Position numbers and translations under genes: made by a program. Positions 45,283-63,001 of a stretch of DNA of 64,000 nt are shown piece by piece (the first letter of the stretch is position 1; every line of letters begins with the position of its first letter). The notes under the pieces were generated by a model. The model did no database searches. It saw only the letters and a program-made list of their open reading frames with translations, and had not been told where the DNA came from. This DNA is from Streptomyces radicis. Lineage in GTDB: Bacteria; Actinomycetota; Actinomycetes; Streptomycetales; Streptomycetaceae. Location: assembly GCF_003626575.1 (NCBI RefSeq), contig NZ_RBDY01000003.1:420961-484960 (forward strand). The letters run 5' to 3'.

Positions 45283-47421
45283 ATGGAACGGTTCCTGGAC
45301 AATCTCGGTCGACTGTCCGCCCGGCGCCCCTGGCACACTCTCGGCTGCTGGCTGATCGCGGCGGTGGCACTTCTCGCGCTCGGCCAGTCGGCGGGCACCA
45401 CTTTTGTCAACGACCTCAGATCGCCAGGGGCCGAGTCACAGGACGCGACCGATGTGGCCCGTGAGCACATTCCGGAATTCGGCGCCGCGAGCGCCCAGGT
45501 GGTCTGGCGCCTCGGCGACAGCGGCGGCGGCTCGGGCCAGGCGCGGGACGCCATCGACGCGATGCTGGCCGAGATCGCCGGGCAGCCGGACGTGGCGGGC
45601 GTGGACGAGCCCGTTCCCAGCCCCGATGGACACGCGGGCATGGCGGGCGTCAACTACGCCCTGGGACTCGACGCGTTGGGCAACGAGCACTACGAACGCC
45701 TCGAGGACGCCGCCGCTCCCGCCGTCGCAGCGGGCGTGGACGTCGAGTTCCGCGGCATGGTCGTGGACCTGGCCACCGGCACCCCTTCGAGCACCGCCGA
45801 GTACATCGGGCTCGCCGTGGCCGCGATCGTGCTGGTCGTCGCGTTCGGCTCGGTCGTCGCCGCGGGCCTTCCGCTGCTCGTGGCCGGGCTCGGCATCGCG
45901 GTGGGCATGGCCCTGGTGCTGCTCGCCGGCACGGTGCTCGACATGCCCGCCGCCGCGCCCGTCATCGCGATGATGCTGGGCCTCGGCGCGGGCATCGACT
46001 ACGCGCTGTTCGTCCTGACCCGGTTCAGGACCGACCTGGCCGAGGGCGGCGACCCCGTCACCGCGGCCGGGCACGCCACCGCCGTCGCGGGCCACGCCGC
46101 GGTGTACGCGGGCGGCACGGTGGTCCTCGCGATCCTCGGCCTCCACCTCGCGGGCATCCCCTTCGTCGGCGCGCTCGGCACGGCCGCCGCCATCACCGTC
46201 GCGCTGACCGTCGTCGCCACGGTCACCGCGCTCCCCGCGCTGCTCGGCCTCCTCGGGCACCGCGTCGACGCGCTGCCGCTGCCCGCGCTGACCCGGCGCG
46301 GCGCCGCACGCCGCCGGTCGACGCCACGGCGCGCCAGGGGAGTCGACGAGAGCGCATGGACGTTCCGCTGGGGGCGGCACGTCCAGCGCCACCGCGTCCT
46401 GTATGTCATCGGCTCGACGGCCCTGCTCCTGCTGATGACGCTGCCGCTGCTGTCGTTGCGGCTCGGCACGCCCGACGACGGCAGCCAGCCCGGCGAGCTG
46501 ACGCAGCGCCGCGCCTACGACATCGTCACCGAGCACTGGGGCGCGGGCTGGAACGCGCCGCTGATCATGACCGTCAGGGGCGCCGACGAGGCCGGGCTAC
46601 GGGACTTCGCCGCGGCCCTCGAGACCGACCCCGAGGTGCGACTGGTCGACGAGCCGCGGCCCAGCGAGGACGGCGAGGTGGCCATCGTGACCGCGGTGCC
46701 GCACAGCGCGCCGCAGGACGAGGCCGTGACCGAGCTGGTCCACCGCATCCGCGACGACACCGGGCCCGCGACGCTCGCGGCCTCGGGCGGCGAGGTGCTG
46801 GTGGGCGGCCCGACCGCGGTGGTCATCGACCTCGCCGAGGTCATCGGGGAGCGGCTGCCCTGGGTGGTCCTCGCGGTGGTCGGCGCGGGCATGCTGCTGC
46901 TGTTCGCCATGTTCAGGGCGCCGTTGATCGCGCTCAAGGCCGCGCTGATGACGCTGCTGTCCATCGGGGTGTCGTTCGGCGTGGTCACGGCCGTCTTCCA
47001 GTGGGGCTGGGGCATCGAGCTGCTGGGCCTCGACAAGAGCGTGCCGATCGTCTCGGCGGTGCCGATGCTGCTGTTCGCGGTGCTGTTCGGGCTCTCGATG
47101 GACTACGAGGTGTTCCTGCTCTCGGCCATCCGCGAGTCCTACGACCACGGCGAGGACGCGCACCGCGCGGTGGTCTCGGGAATCGGCTCGACCGCGCGGG
47201 TCATCACCTGCGCGGCGATCATCATGGCGGTCGTCTTCTTCAGCTTCTCCACGCTGCCCGACACCCTGGTCAAGATGGCCGGGATCGGCCTGGCGACCGC
47301 CGTCGTCATCGACGCGACGCTCATCCGCATGGTGCTGGTCCCCGCGCTGATGAGCCTGCTCGGGGACCGGGCGTGGTGGCGGCCCCTCAGCCGCCCGCAC
47401 GGGCACGACCGCGCGGACTGA
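45283..47421 (+). CDS. MmpL/RND-family transporter, probable exporter of the polyketide
   Basis: A 712-residue membrane protein with the two-fold MmpL layout: TM1 near residues 18-36, a large outside loop, five TMs, then a second copy of the pattern (about 12 TMs in all). Both halves carry the proton-relay Asp-Tyr pair: GLGAGIDYALFVLTRFR in the first and GLSMDYEVFLLSAIRE in the second. The family exports lipids and hydrophobic polyketides using the proton gradient. The ATG at 45283 is used because the conserved N-terminus (MERFLDNLGRLSARRPW) begins there. A longer frame from 44977 is non-coding in character. No good Shine-Dalgarno is visible (GGAGG is 17 bases away). It is divergent from PKS B and converges on PKS A with a 30-base gap. 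Confidence 0.92.
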   Translation: MERFLDNLGRLSARRPWHTLGCWLIAAVALLALGQSAGTTFVNDLRSPGAESQDATDVAREHIPEFGAASAQVVWRLGDSGGGSGQARDAIDAMLAEIAGQPDVAGVDEPVPSPDGHAGMAGVNYALGLDALGNEHYERLEDAAAPAVAAGVDVEFRGMVVDLATGTPSSTAEYIGLAVAAIVLVVAFGSVVAAGLPLLVAGLGIAVGMALVLLAGTVLDMPAAAPVIAMMLGLGAGIDYALFVLTRFRTDLAEGGDPVTAAGHATAVAGHAAVYAGGTVVLAILGLHLAGIPFVGALGTAAAITVALTVVATVTALPALLGLLGHRVDALPLPALTRRGAARRRSTPRRARGVDESAWTFRWGRHVQRHRVLYVIGSTALLLLMTLPLLSLRLGTPDDGSQPGELTQRRAYDIVTEHWGAGWNAPLIMTVRGADEAGLRDFAAALETDPEVRLVDEPRPSEDGEVAIVTAVPHSAPQDEAVTELVHRIRDDTGPATLAASGGEVLVGGPTAVVIDLAEVIGERLPWVVLAVVGAGMLLLFAMFRAPLIALKAALMTLLSIGVSFGVVTAVFQWGWGIELLGLDKSVPIVSAVPMLLFAVLFGLSMDYEVFLLSAIRESYDHGEDAHRAVVSGIGSTARVITCAAIIMAVVFFSFSTLPDTLVKMAGIGLATAVVIDATLIRMVLVPALMSLLGDRAWWRPLSRPHGHDRAD

Positions 47422-47451
47422 CCCGGGGGCCCCGATGTCAGGGCGCCGGGA

Positions 47452-56973
<9,522 letters not shown>

Positions 56974-57063
56974 ACGCTCAGCTCCCGCGGACCGTGTGAC
57001 CTGTGCTTTTGCCATGCGCGCGGCGATGTGGCCGCGTGGTGACGGTGTGATTGTGGGCCGGTG

Positions 57064-57119
57064 CCCCCCGGGGTCGGCTCGGGTCGGCCTCTGGCCACAC
57101 CCCAGACATCCCCGGGGGG
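57064..57119 (-). terminator. Possible terminator between the acyl-CoA dehydrogenase and PKS A
   Basis: The arms 57064-57073 (CCCCCCGGGG) and 57110-57119 (CCCCGGGGGG) are perfectly complementary over 10 bp around a 36-base loop. The loop contains one copy of the recurrent CTGGCCACACCCCAGAC motif (57091-57107). It may attenuate read-through into PKS A or be a repeat element without a function. Confidence 0.4.
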
Positions 57120-57141
57120 GCGCGTTCGGAGTGGGGCGCGT

Positions 57142-58314
57142 TCAGATGCGCTTGGCGACCGGGACGACATACCGCCGGTACATCAGGTCGCGCAGGACGT
57201 CGTCGCCGCCCTCGATGATCGAGACATGGCGCATGTCGCGCAGCAGCTTGCCGATCATCAGCTCGTCGGTGTAGCCGAGGCCGCCGAACATCTCGGAGCC
57301 CGCCGCCGCGATGGCCCAACCCGCCTGGCCGCAGAACATCTTGGCGGTGATCGCGGACTTCAGCGTGCCATGCCCGAGGAACGCGCCCGCCGGGTCGGGC
57401 CCCGCCATCACGGCGTCGAACTCGCGGGCGGCGGTGCGGCAGACGTCGCGCATCGCGGAGATCCGCATCTCCATGTCGGCGAGCTTGGCGCCGAAGACCT
57501 GGTTGGCGGCCAGCTTCCCGCCGCCGAGCGACTTGCGCCTGCCGTACTCCATGCACAGGTCGCGGACGCAGCGGGCGACGCCGACCCCGGTGGCGGCGAT
57601 GAGGACGCGGCTGGCGTTGAGGCCGATCTCGAGCAGCCGCAGCCCGGAGCCTTCGAGGGCGTTGGCCGCGGGGACGCGGCAGTTGTCGAGCGACACCTGG
57701 TACGTGCCCGATGAACGGAGCCCGATCATGCTCCATCTGCGCCGCATGCGGATGCCGGGGGTGTCGCGCGGCAGGATCACCGCCACATGCTCCGCGTGGT
57801 CCTCGCCCCTGCGGGCGATGACGACGAGGAAGTCGGCGAAGTCGGCGTTGGTGGAGAAGAACTTCTCGCCGCTGACCACGAGTTCGTCGCCGTCCAGGGT
57901 GGCCGTCGTGGTGATCCTGGCCAGCTCGCTGCCCGCCGCCTGCTCGCTGCCGAGGGTGGCGCAGAAGCCGCCGCGCCCGGCGAGCGGCGCGAGGAAGGCG
58001 CGCCGGGTGTCCTCGCCGCCGTAGAGGGAGACCATGGTCGTCCCGAGGACGGAGATGAACGCGGTGAACGCCACGCCCGCGTCGCCGTAGGCGAGCTCGG
58101 AGACGATGTCCACGCCCTGTTCGAGGCCGAGACCCCGGCCGCCCAGGTCCTCGGGCAGCCACCAGTTGGCGAGGCCGATTCCCCGGAACTTCTCATGGAT
58201 CGGAAAAGGAATTTCCCTCGAGGTGTCAAGATCCGTTTGTCTTCCGATGAGTTCCGCGCGGACGAACTGCCTGACCTCGTGGATAACCTCTTCGGGCGCC
58301 ACCTGGCTGCTCAC
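57142..58314 (-). CDS. Acyl-CoA dehydrogenase family flavoprotein
   Basis: About 390 residues, normal for the family. It has the FAD/substrate region '[11 protein letters not shown]', the '[13 protein letters not shown]' strand and the C-terminal 'FGGLGYTDE' segment. The catalytic base Glu is kept at about residue 368 (IIEGGDD). Such enzymes oxidise acyl-CoA or acyl-carrier thioesters to enoyl thioesters with FAD. Within PKS clusters they supply unusual starters or extenders, or desaturate carrier-bound intermediates; which applies here cannot be told. AAGGAG lies nine bases before the GTG at 58314 and only three before the ATG at 58320, so GTG is preferred. An upstream extension to 58446 is GC-rich non-coding sequence. 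It precedes PKS A by 168 bases on the same strand and is divergent from the SARP gene. Confidence 0.88.
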   Translation of the reverse strand: MSSQVAPEEVIHEVRQFVRAELIGRQTDLDTSREIPFPIHEKFRGIGLANWWLPEDLGGRGLGLEQGVDIVSELAYGDAGVAFTAFISVLGTTMVSLYGGEDTRRAFLAPLAGRGGFCATLGSEQAAGSELARITTTATLDGDELVVSGEKFFSTNADFADFLVVIARRGEDHAEHVAVILPRDTPGIRMRRRWSMIGLRSSGTYQVSLDNCRVPAANALEGSGLRLLEIGLNASRVLIAATGVGVARCVRDLCMEYGRRKSLGGGKLAANQVFGAKLADMEMRISAMRDVCRTAAREFDAVMAGPDPAGAFLGHGTLKSAITAKMFCGQAGWAIAAAGSEMFGGLGYTDELMIGKLLRDMRHVSIIEGGDDVLRDLMYRRYVVPVAKRI

Positions 58315-58628
58315 TCGCATCCACTCCTTCGGGATCTCGCTTCCGCCCATCGATTCTGTGGGGCCCCCGGGGACCCAGGGCCGGTGCCGTCCCCTGGCCA
58401 GACCCCGGCCCCCGGGGGCCCAGGGCCCGGGGCTTCGCCCCGGCAATTCCCCGGCCTTCCGCCCGATTCGGGGGGCCAGGGGTTTCCCCCAGCCGCACCC
58501 CAGAACGCTTATGCGCCGCTTGAGCCGCAGGCCGCGCGGTGCGCAGAATGACGACCGGACATGGAAGCGGGGAATTCTTTTTTCCTTCCCGACCGCCCGA
58601 CGTGCCCGACCGATCCAGGGGGAACCTC
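58315..58628. promoter_or_regulatory. Divergent promoter region between the acyl-CoA dehydrogenase and the SARP gene
   Basis: 314 bases without a gene. It is dominated by GC-rich palindromic sequence: GGGGCTTCGCCCC-type hairpins around 58425-58443 and two copies of the recurrent motif (58393-58410 and 58489-58506). Promoters for both flanking genes are expected here. No direct heptamer repeats of the kind bound by SARP proteins are evident. Confidence 0.55.
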
Positions 58629-59411
58629 ATGCGTTACGAAACTCTGGGTGCCGTCCGCATCATCGGCCCCGAGGGACCGATGGGCGTCAACGCGCACAAG
58701 AGAAGGGTGCTGCTGGCGGCGTTTCTCGCCAGGTCGGGCCGGGTCACGTCGATGCCGCAGCTCATCGGCGAGATCTGGGGAGGTGACGCGCCGCGCCGCG
58801 CGAGGGCGTCCCTGCACGTCTATGTCTCGCAGCTGCGGAAGGTCCTGCACCACGACGCGCGCGAGCGGGGCCCCATCCGCACCGAGCCCCTGGGGTACTC
58901 CTTCCACCTGGGCCAGGACGAGTACGACGTCCAGGACTTCGAGCGGCTGGTCAACGCCGGGCGGCACGCCATGTCGCTCGGCGACGCGGCGACGGCGCTC
59001 GGCCGCGTCAAGGAGGCCCTGGCGCTGTGGCGGGGGCCCGCGTTCGAGGGCGTGAGCGAGGGGCCGATCCTCACGGCGTATGTGAAGTGGCTCGAGGAGA
59101 TGCACCTGGAGTGCCTCGAGCTCAACGTCGAGGCACATCTGCGGCTCGGGCAGCACCGCGAGATGGTGGCCCCGCTGCACACGCTGACCGCCGAGCACCC
59201 GCTGCGCGAGAAGTTCTACCTCCAGCTGATGCTGGCCCTGCACCGCTCCGAGCGGCAGGCCGAGGCGCTCGCGGTGTACCGGACGGCGCGGCGGCGCATC
59301 AGCAGGGAGCTCGGCGTCGAGCCGTGCCGCCCGCTGCGCGACGCGCACCAGGCGATCCTCACGGGCCAGGACGCCCAGCCGCTCTCGGCGGCGGGCTCGC
59401 GCGGATGGTGA
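58629..59411 (+). CDS. SARP-family transcriptional activator (short form)
   Basis: 260 residues, the size of small SARPs such as ActII-ORF4 and DnrI. Residues 1-95 form the OmpR-like winged-helix DNA-binding domain (RRVLLAAFLARSGRVTS ... HVYVSQLRKVL), and residues ~96-245 form the bacterial transcriptional activation domain (FERLVNAGRHAM ... LYLQLMLALHR-like helices). SARPs bind direct repeats upstream of biosynthetic genes and recruit RNA polymerase, so this is a likely pathway activator. The ATG at 58629 has GGGGGA five to six bases upstream; a longer frame from 58539 has no support. The stop is followed by a tiny tandem repeat (59401-59430). Confidence 0.93.
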   Translation: MRYETLGAVRIIGPEGPMGVNAHKRRVLLAAFLARSGRVTSMPQLIGEIWGGDAPRRARASLHVYVSQLRKVLHHDARERGPIRTEPLGYSFHLGQDEYDVQDFERLVNAGRHAMSLGDAATALGRVKEALALWRGPAFEGVSEGPILTAYVKWLEEMHLECLELNVEAHLRLGQHREMVAPLHTLTAEHPLREKFYLQLMLALHRSERQAEALAVYRTARRRISRELGVEPCRPLRDAHQAILTGQDAQPLSAAGSRGW

Positions 59412-59430
59412 ACGGGCGGATGGTGAACGC
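59401..59430. repeat. Two-copy 15-bp tandem repeat at the SARP stop codon
   Basis: GCGGATGGTGAACGG followed directly by GCGGATGGTGAACGC, with a third degenerate partial copy (GTGGATGGGG). The first copy contains the SARP stop codon, so the duplication lies just past the coding end and may have replaced the original C-terminus. Confidence 0.6.
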
Positions 59431-59507
59431 GTGGATGGGGAGCGGCCGTTGGTGAGGGCGCGGGAAAACGCGTTGCGCGCGCCCCTGGCCCGCGCGATGC
59501 TCCCGGC

Positions 59508-60446
59508 ATGGTCGACGACCCTCCCCGCGACGGCCGCGCGGGCATCGACGCGGCGCTGGTCGGGCGGCTGATCGCCGCGCAGTTCCCGCGCTGGCGCGAC
59601 CTGCCGGTGACGCCCGTCGAGGTGGACGGCTGGGACAACAGGACCTATCGCCTGGGCACCGAGCTGACCGTCCGCCTGCCCACGGCCGAGGGCTACGCGC
59701 CCGCGATCGCCAAGGAGCACCGCTGGCTGCCCGCGCTCGCGCCGCACCTGCCCCTGCCGGTGCCGCCGATCGTGGCGCGGGGCGCGCCGGGCGAGGGCTA
59801 CCCGTTCGCCTGGTCGGTGCGCGGCTGGCTCGAAGGCGAGGTCACCACCGCCGAACGCGTCGCCGACATGCGCCGGTTCGCGCGCGACCTCGCGGCGTTC
59901 CTGCGGGCCCTGTGGCGCGTCGATGCCACCGGCGGCCCGGTCGCCGGGGCGCACAGCTTCCACCGGGGCGCGCCGCCCGCGCACTACGACGGCGAGACCC
60001 GTCGCGCCCTGGCCGCGCTGGCGGGCCTGAGCGACGCCGGGATCGACGCCGGGATCGACGCCGAACGCGCCGCCGCCGTCTGGCGGGACGCGCTCGACGC
60101 GACCTGGCGGGGCGCCCCCGTGTGGTTCCACGGCGACATCGCCGCGAACAACCTGCTGGTCAGGGACGGCGAGTTGGCGGCCGTCATCGACTTCGGCACC
60201 TCGGGCGTGGGCGATCCGGCGTGCGACCTGGTGATCGCCTGGACGCTGTTCACGGGCGCCGCCCGCGAGGCGTTCGCCGAAGGCGTCGGGCAGGACGAGG
60301 GCACCTGGGCGCGCGCCCGCGGCTGGGCGCTGTGGAAGGCGGCGATCTCCCTGGAGGGCGCGCTCGACACCGACCCCGTGGGGGCCGCCCACCACCGCCG
60401 GGTGATCGAGGAGGTCCTGGCGGACCACGCCGCCCACGCCCCGTGA
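59508..60446 (+). CDS. Aminoglycoside phosphotransferase-fold (APH) kinase
   Basis: 312 residues with the APH/choline-kinase catalytic pattern: HGDIAANN (His208, Asp210, Asn215), then VIDFGTSGVGDPACDL (metal-binding Asp228). The N-terminal lobe has WDNRTYRLG and KEHRWLP. It transfers phosphate from ATP to a small hydroxylated molecule, but the substrate is unknown. Relatives include self-resistance kinases and many housekeeping enzymes. It starts 96 bases after the SARP gene in the same direction and is tail-to-tail with the reductoisomerase gene (16-base gap). The product predicted for this cluster is a hydroxylated polyketide acid, so a resistance role is possible but unsupported. Confidence 0.85.
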   Translation: MVDDPPRDGRAGIDAALVGRLIAAQFPRWRDLPVTPVEVDGWDNRTYRLGTELTVRLPTAEGYAPAIAKEHRWLPALAPHLPLPVPPIVARGAPGEGYPFAWSVRGWLEGEVTTAERVADMRRFARDLAAFLRALWRVDATGGPVAGAHSFHRGAPPAHYDGETRRALAALAGLSDAGIDAGIDAERAAAVWRDALDATWRGAPVWFHGDIAANNLLVRDGELAAVIDFGTSGVGDPACDLVIAWTLFTGAAREAFAEGVGQDEGTWARARGWALWKAAISLEGALDTDPVGAAHHRRVIEEVLADHAAHAP

Positions 60447-60462
60447 CCGCGCGCCGCCCGGG

Positions 60463-61968
60463 TCAGCTCACCGCGATGTCCACCGAGGGGCGCAGCCGGG
60501 CCGCGGCGGCCAGCGCCTCGTGCACCGGGTGGCGCGCGAACGCGGCCGCCGGGTCGTCGGGGCCCGGCGCGTCCCCGCGGCCCAACGCCGGGAGGACGAG
60601 CTGCTCGCACGCCGCCTGGAAGCGCGGCCCCCAACGCCGGGCGCCCAGGCGGGCGGTGCGGGAGCAGTTGTCCACCATGTACGCGACATCGCGGGCGTGC
60701 ATGGAGGGGAGCAGGGAGTCGACGGCCTCGATGACGGACTCGTTGACGATCTCCGACCAGGGGTGGCCGCGTTCGGCGAACTCGTCGACCTGCGCCGTCA
60801 TCGTCGCCACGAACACCCCGGCCGTCAGCGGGTCGACGGGTGGCTCGCCCGCGCCGCGCCCGGCGCGCGCCCGGTCGCCCACCGCCCACATGGGGGAGCC
60901 GCCGATCGGCGGCAACGGGCGTTCGGCCAGGCGGCGTTCGGCCAGCACCACCCCGCGCAGCTCGTTGCCGTCGGCGACCTCGTCGTAGATCTCGGCGATC
61001 AGGTCGCGCGCGGGCCCGTGGGCGGCGCGGTAGGCCCGGTCGAACGCCTCGCGCCCCGCCGGTCCCAGCCCGTCCCGCACGGCGCGCAGCCCGTCGCGCG
61101 AGATCGTGCGGGCGATCGGCCCGGTCACATTGGCGCAGGAGCGTTCATAGGCGGTCACCGGATCGTCGCCGCCGAGCAGGAAGTGACGGTACAGGGCCTC
61201 CACCAGGCCATGGACCGCGCCGAGCAGGATGCCGCGCTCGCCGACGGTGTCCGAGCGGTACTCGTTCTCCAGCGTGGTGCGGAACGTGCAGGGGGAGCCG
61301 AGCGCGACCGACCACGCGAGCGAGCGGTCGGTGGCGCGGCCGTCCGGGTCGGCGTGGACGGCGAAGCTGGCGTTGATCCCCGCGCCGTTGATGTGCGCGC
61401 CCTGCTCGTAGAGGCGGCGCACCGAGTCGCCCATCCCCTTGGGGCACACCGCGACCACGGGGTGGCCCGGCGGGAAGTCGCCGCCGGTGGCGGTGAGATG
61501 GCCGAGCAGGAAGCCGTGCGAGAGGCCGAGGGTGGCGCCGGGGCGGAGAGCGGCGAAGAGCGCGCGGTGGTGGGTGGCGAGCGCGGCGTCCGCGATGAGC
61601 GCCAGCACCAGGTCGGCCGTCGCGGCCACGGCGAGCCAGTCGCCCAGGGTGCCGTTCTCCTCGGTGAAGCCATGGGCGCGGGCGTCGGCGGCCGAGGCAG
61701 AGCCGGGGCGCAGGCCCACGACCACCTCGATGCCGGTGCCCGTGAGGGAGTCGCGCAGGTTGCGGGCCTGGGCGCGGCCCTGGGGGCCCCAGCCGAGCAC
61801 GGCGACGCGCCGCACCCCTTCGAGGGCGCGCGGCAGCAGCGGGAACAGATGCCGCCCGCCGCGCAGGATCGTCTCGGTGCCGCCGGGAACCTCCATGGTC
61901 TCGAGCGGGAAGACCGCCGAGGTGAAGGAGTGGGTGGTGTGGGTCCGGGGGGTGTGGGTCTCTGCCAT
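60463..61968 (-). CDS. ilvC: Ketol-acid reductoisomerase, plant-type long form
   Basis: 501 residues. It converts 2-acetolactate or 2-aceto-2-hydroxybutyrate to the 2,3-dihydroxy acids of valine and isoleucine synthesis, using NADPH and Mg. Residues 54-74 are the Rossmann motif (VAVLGWGPQGRAQARNLRDS). Further stretches (GFTEENGTLGD, LGLSHGFLLGHL, VCPKGMG.SVRRLY, INGAGIN.SFAVH, FGERGILLGAVHG-like, NESVIEAVDSL, VDNCS.TARLG) match plant chloroplast enzymes along the whole length. They do not match the ~340-residue class I enzymes normal for actinobacteria or the E. coli class II enzyme. The ATG at 61968 is used; upstream extension runs through the divergent regulator and is rejected. It is paired with an IlvY-like regulator. 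Confidence 0.9.
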   Translation of the reverse strand: MAETHTPRTHTTHSFTSAVFPLETMEVPGGTETILRGGRHLFPLLPRALEGVRRVAVLGWGPQGRAQARNLRDSLTGTGIEVVVGLRPGSASAADARAHGFTEENGTLGDWLAVAATADLVLALIADAALATHHRALFAALRPGATLGLSHGFLLGHLTATGGDFPPGHPVVAVCPKGMGDSVRRLYEQGAHINGAGINASFAVHADPDGRATDRSLAWSVALGSPCTFRTTLENEYRSDTVGERGILLGAVHGLVEALYRHFLLGGDDPVTAYERSCANVTGPIARTISRDGLRAVRDGLGPAGREAFDRAYRAAHGPARDLIAEIYDEVADGNELRGVVLAERRLAERPLPPIGGSPMWAVGDRARAGRGAGEPPVDPLTAGVFVATMTAQVDEFAERGHPWSEIVNESVIEAVDSLLPSMHARDVAYMVDNCSRTARLGARRWGPRFQAACEQLVLPALGRGDAPGPDDPAAAFARHPVHEALAAAARLRPSVDIAVS

Positions 61969-61995
61969 GGGGCGGTTGTAGGCTCCGCGATGCGA

Positions 61996-62010
61996 TTGCG
62001 GCAAGCGCAA
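61996..62010. promoter_or_regulatory. Operator candidate 1 for the IlvY-like regulator
   Basis: TTGCG-N5-CGCAA is a perfect inverted repeat in the 90-base divergent region. It fits the T-N11-A LysR box and the TTGC...GCAA type known for IlvY. It lies 28 bases upstream of the reductoisomerase start. Confidence 0.6.
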
Positions 62011-62011
62011 C

Positions 62012-62029
62012 CAACGCAGCGGGGCGTTG
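62012..62029. promoter_or_regulatory. Operator candidate 2 for the IlvY-like regulator
   Basis: CAACGC-N6-GCGTTG is a perfect 6-bp inverted repeat one base after operator candidate 1. Two adjacent operators between divergent genes match the layout described for E. coli ilvY-ilvC. Confidence 0.55.
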
Positions 62030-62058
62030 CGTTCCCTGAAAGGGCGAGGTGGAGGCGG

Positions 62059-62922
62059 GTGCTCGACGACCACAGGGACCTGAGGACGTTCCTCCACCTG
62101 GCGCGCACGCTCAACTTCGGGCGCACCAGCGCCGACTGCCATGTCAGCCCGGCCACCCTCACCAGGACCGTGCAACGCCTCGAGGCGCGCGTGGGGCGCC
62201 GACTGTTCGACCGGGGGCCGCGCGGGGTGGCGCTGACCGTGGAGGGGCACCGCTTCAGGGAGTACGCGGTGCGCGCGCTCGAGCTCTGGGACGCCTACCG
62301 CGCGGCCGGGCCGCTCCAGGGCGAGCTGACCGGCTCGCTCCGGGTGTTCGCGACGGTGACCGCGTGCCAGGCGCTGCTGCCGGGGCTGCTCGCGCCGTTC
62401 CTGGCGGCGCACCCCGGGGTGCGGCTGGACCTCAGGACGGGGGACGCGGCGGCGGCGCTCGCGCGGCTCGACGAGGGCGAGGTGGACGCGGCCGTCGCGG
62501 GCCTGCCGCCGCGCCTGCCCGAGCCGTTGGTCAGCAGGACGGTGGCCACCACCCCGCTGGTCTTCGTGACCGCGCGCGACCGCGCGGACGACGGGCTCGG
62601 CGGCCCGTTCGTGCTGCCGCACCGGGGGCTGGTCAGGGAGGCGGCCGATCGCTGGCTGCGCCGCACGGGCCGCTCCCCCGCCCTCGCGGCCGAGCCCGAG
62701 GGGCACGAGGCACTGCTCACCCTGGTCGCCCTGGGGTGCGGCACCGGCATCGTGCCGCGCCTGGTCCTCGACACCAGCGCGGTGCGCGACCGGCTGGCCG
62801 TCGTCCCGTCCGGGGTGGCGCCCGCGCCGCTCACGGTGGGCCTGTGCGTCCGGCGGGCGGACCTGCGCCGCCCCCAGGTCGCGGCGCTGTGGAGCCTGAC
62901 GGCGCCCGACCGGGACGGCTGA
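62059..62922 (+). CDS. ilvY: IlvY-like LysR-family regulator
   Basis: 287 residues. The N-terminal winged helix (RDLRTFLHLARTLNFGRTS ... VSPATLTRTVQRLEARVG) and the effector domain (GELTGSLRVFATVTA, LRTGDAAAAL, VDAAVAGLP, GHEALLTLVALGCGTGIVP) resemble E. coli IlvY along their length. IlvY senses acetolactate or acetohydroxybutyrate and activates ilvC. The GTG at 62059 is preferred: GGAGG lies just upstream, the protein then begins at LDDHRDLRTF as in IlvY, and a 90-base divergent region remains. An ATG at 61990 would leave only 21 bases and put both operators inside the gene. It is transcribed away from the reductoisomerase gene. Confidence 0.85.
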   Translation: MLDDHRDLRTFLHLARTLNFGRTSADCHVSPATLTRTVQRLEARVGRRLFDRGPRGVALTVEGHRFREYAVRALELWDAYRAAGPLQGELTGSLRVFATVTACQALLPGLLAPFLAAHPGVRLDLRTGDAAAALARLDEGEVDAAVAGLPPRLPEPLVSRTVATTPLVFVTARDRADDGLGGPFVLPHRGLVREAADRWLRRTGRSPALAAEPEGHEALLTLVALGCGTGIVPRLVLDTSAVRDRLAVVPSGVAPAPLTVGLCVRRADLRRPQVAALWSLTAPDRDG

Positions 62923-63001
62923 GAGCCCTCGCCGGGAACTCCTCGGAAAACCGCGCCCGGCGCCCGGCGGAACGTCCCCCGCACGGCCCCCCGCGGGGCG
63001 C

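Noticed and set aside
56974..57015. PKS A start at the ATG 57015
   Set aside because: No ribosome-binding site precedes it, whereas the ATG at 56973 has GGGAG at proper spacing and leads straight into the KS.
58539..58628. Longer SARP start at 58539
   Set aside because: The extra 30 residues lack similarity, and GGGGGA precedes the ATG at 58629, where the SARP N-terminus begins.
60463..61968. E. coli-type class II ilvC
   Set aside because: The E. coli enzyme has different motifs around the Rossmann fold and metal sites. The match along the protein is to the plant form.
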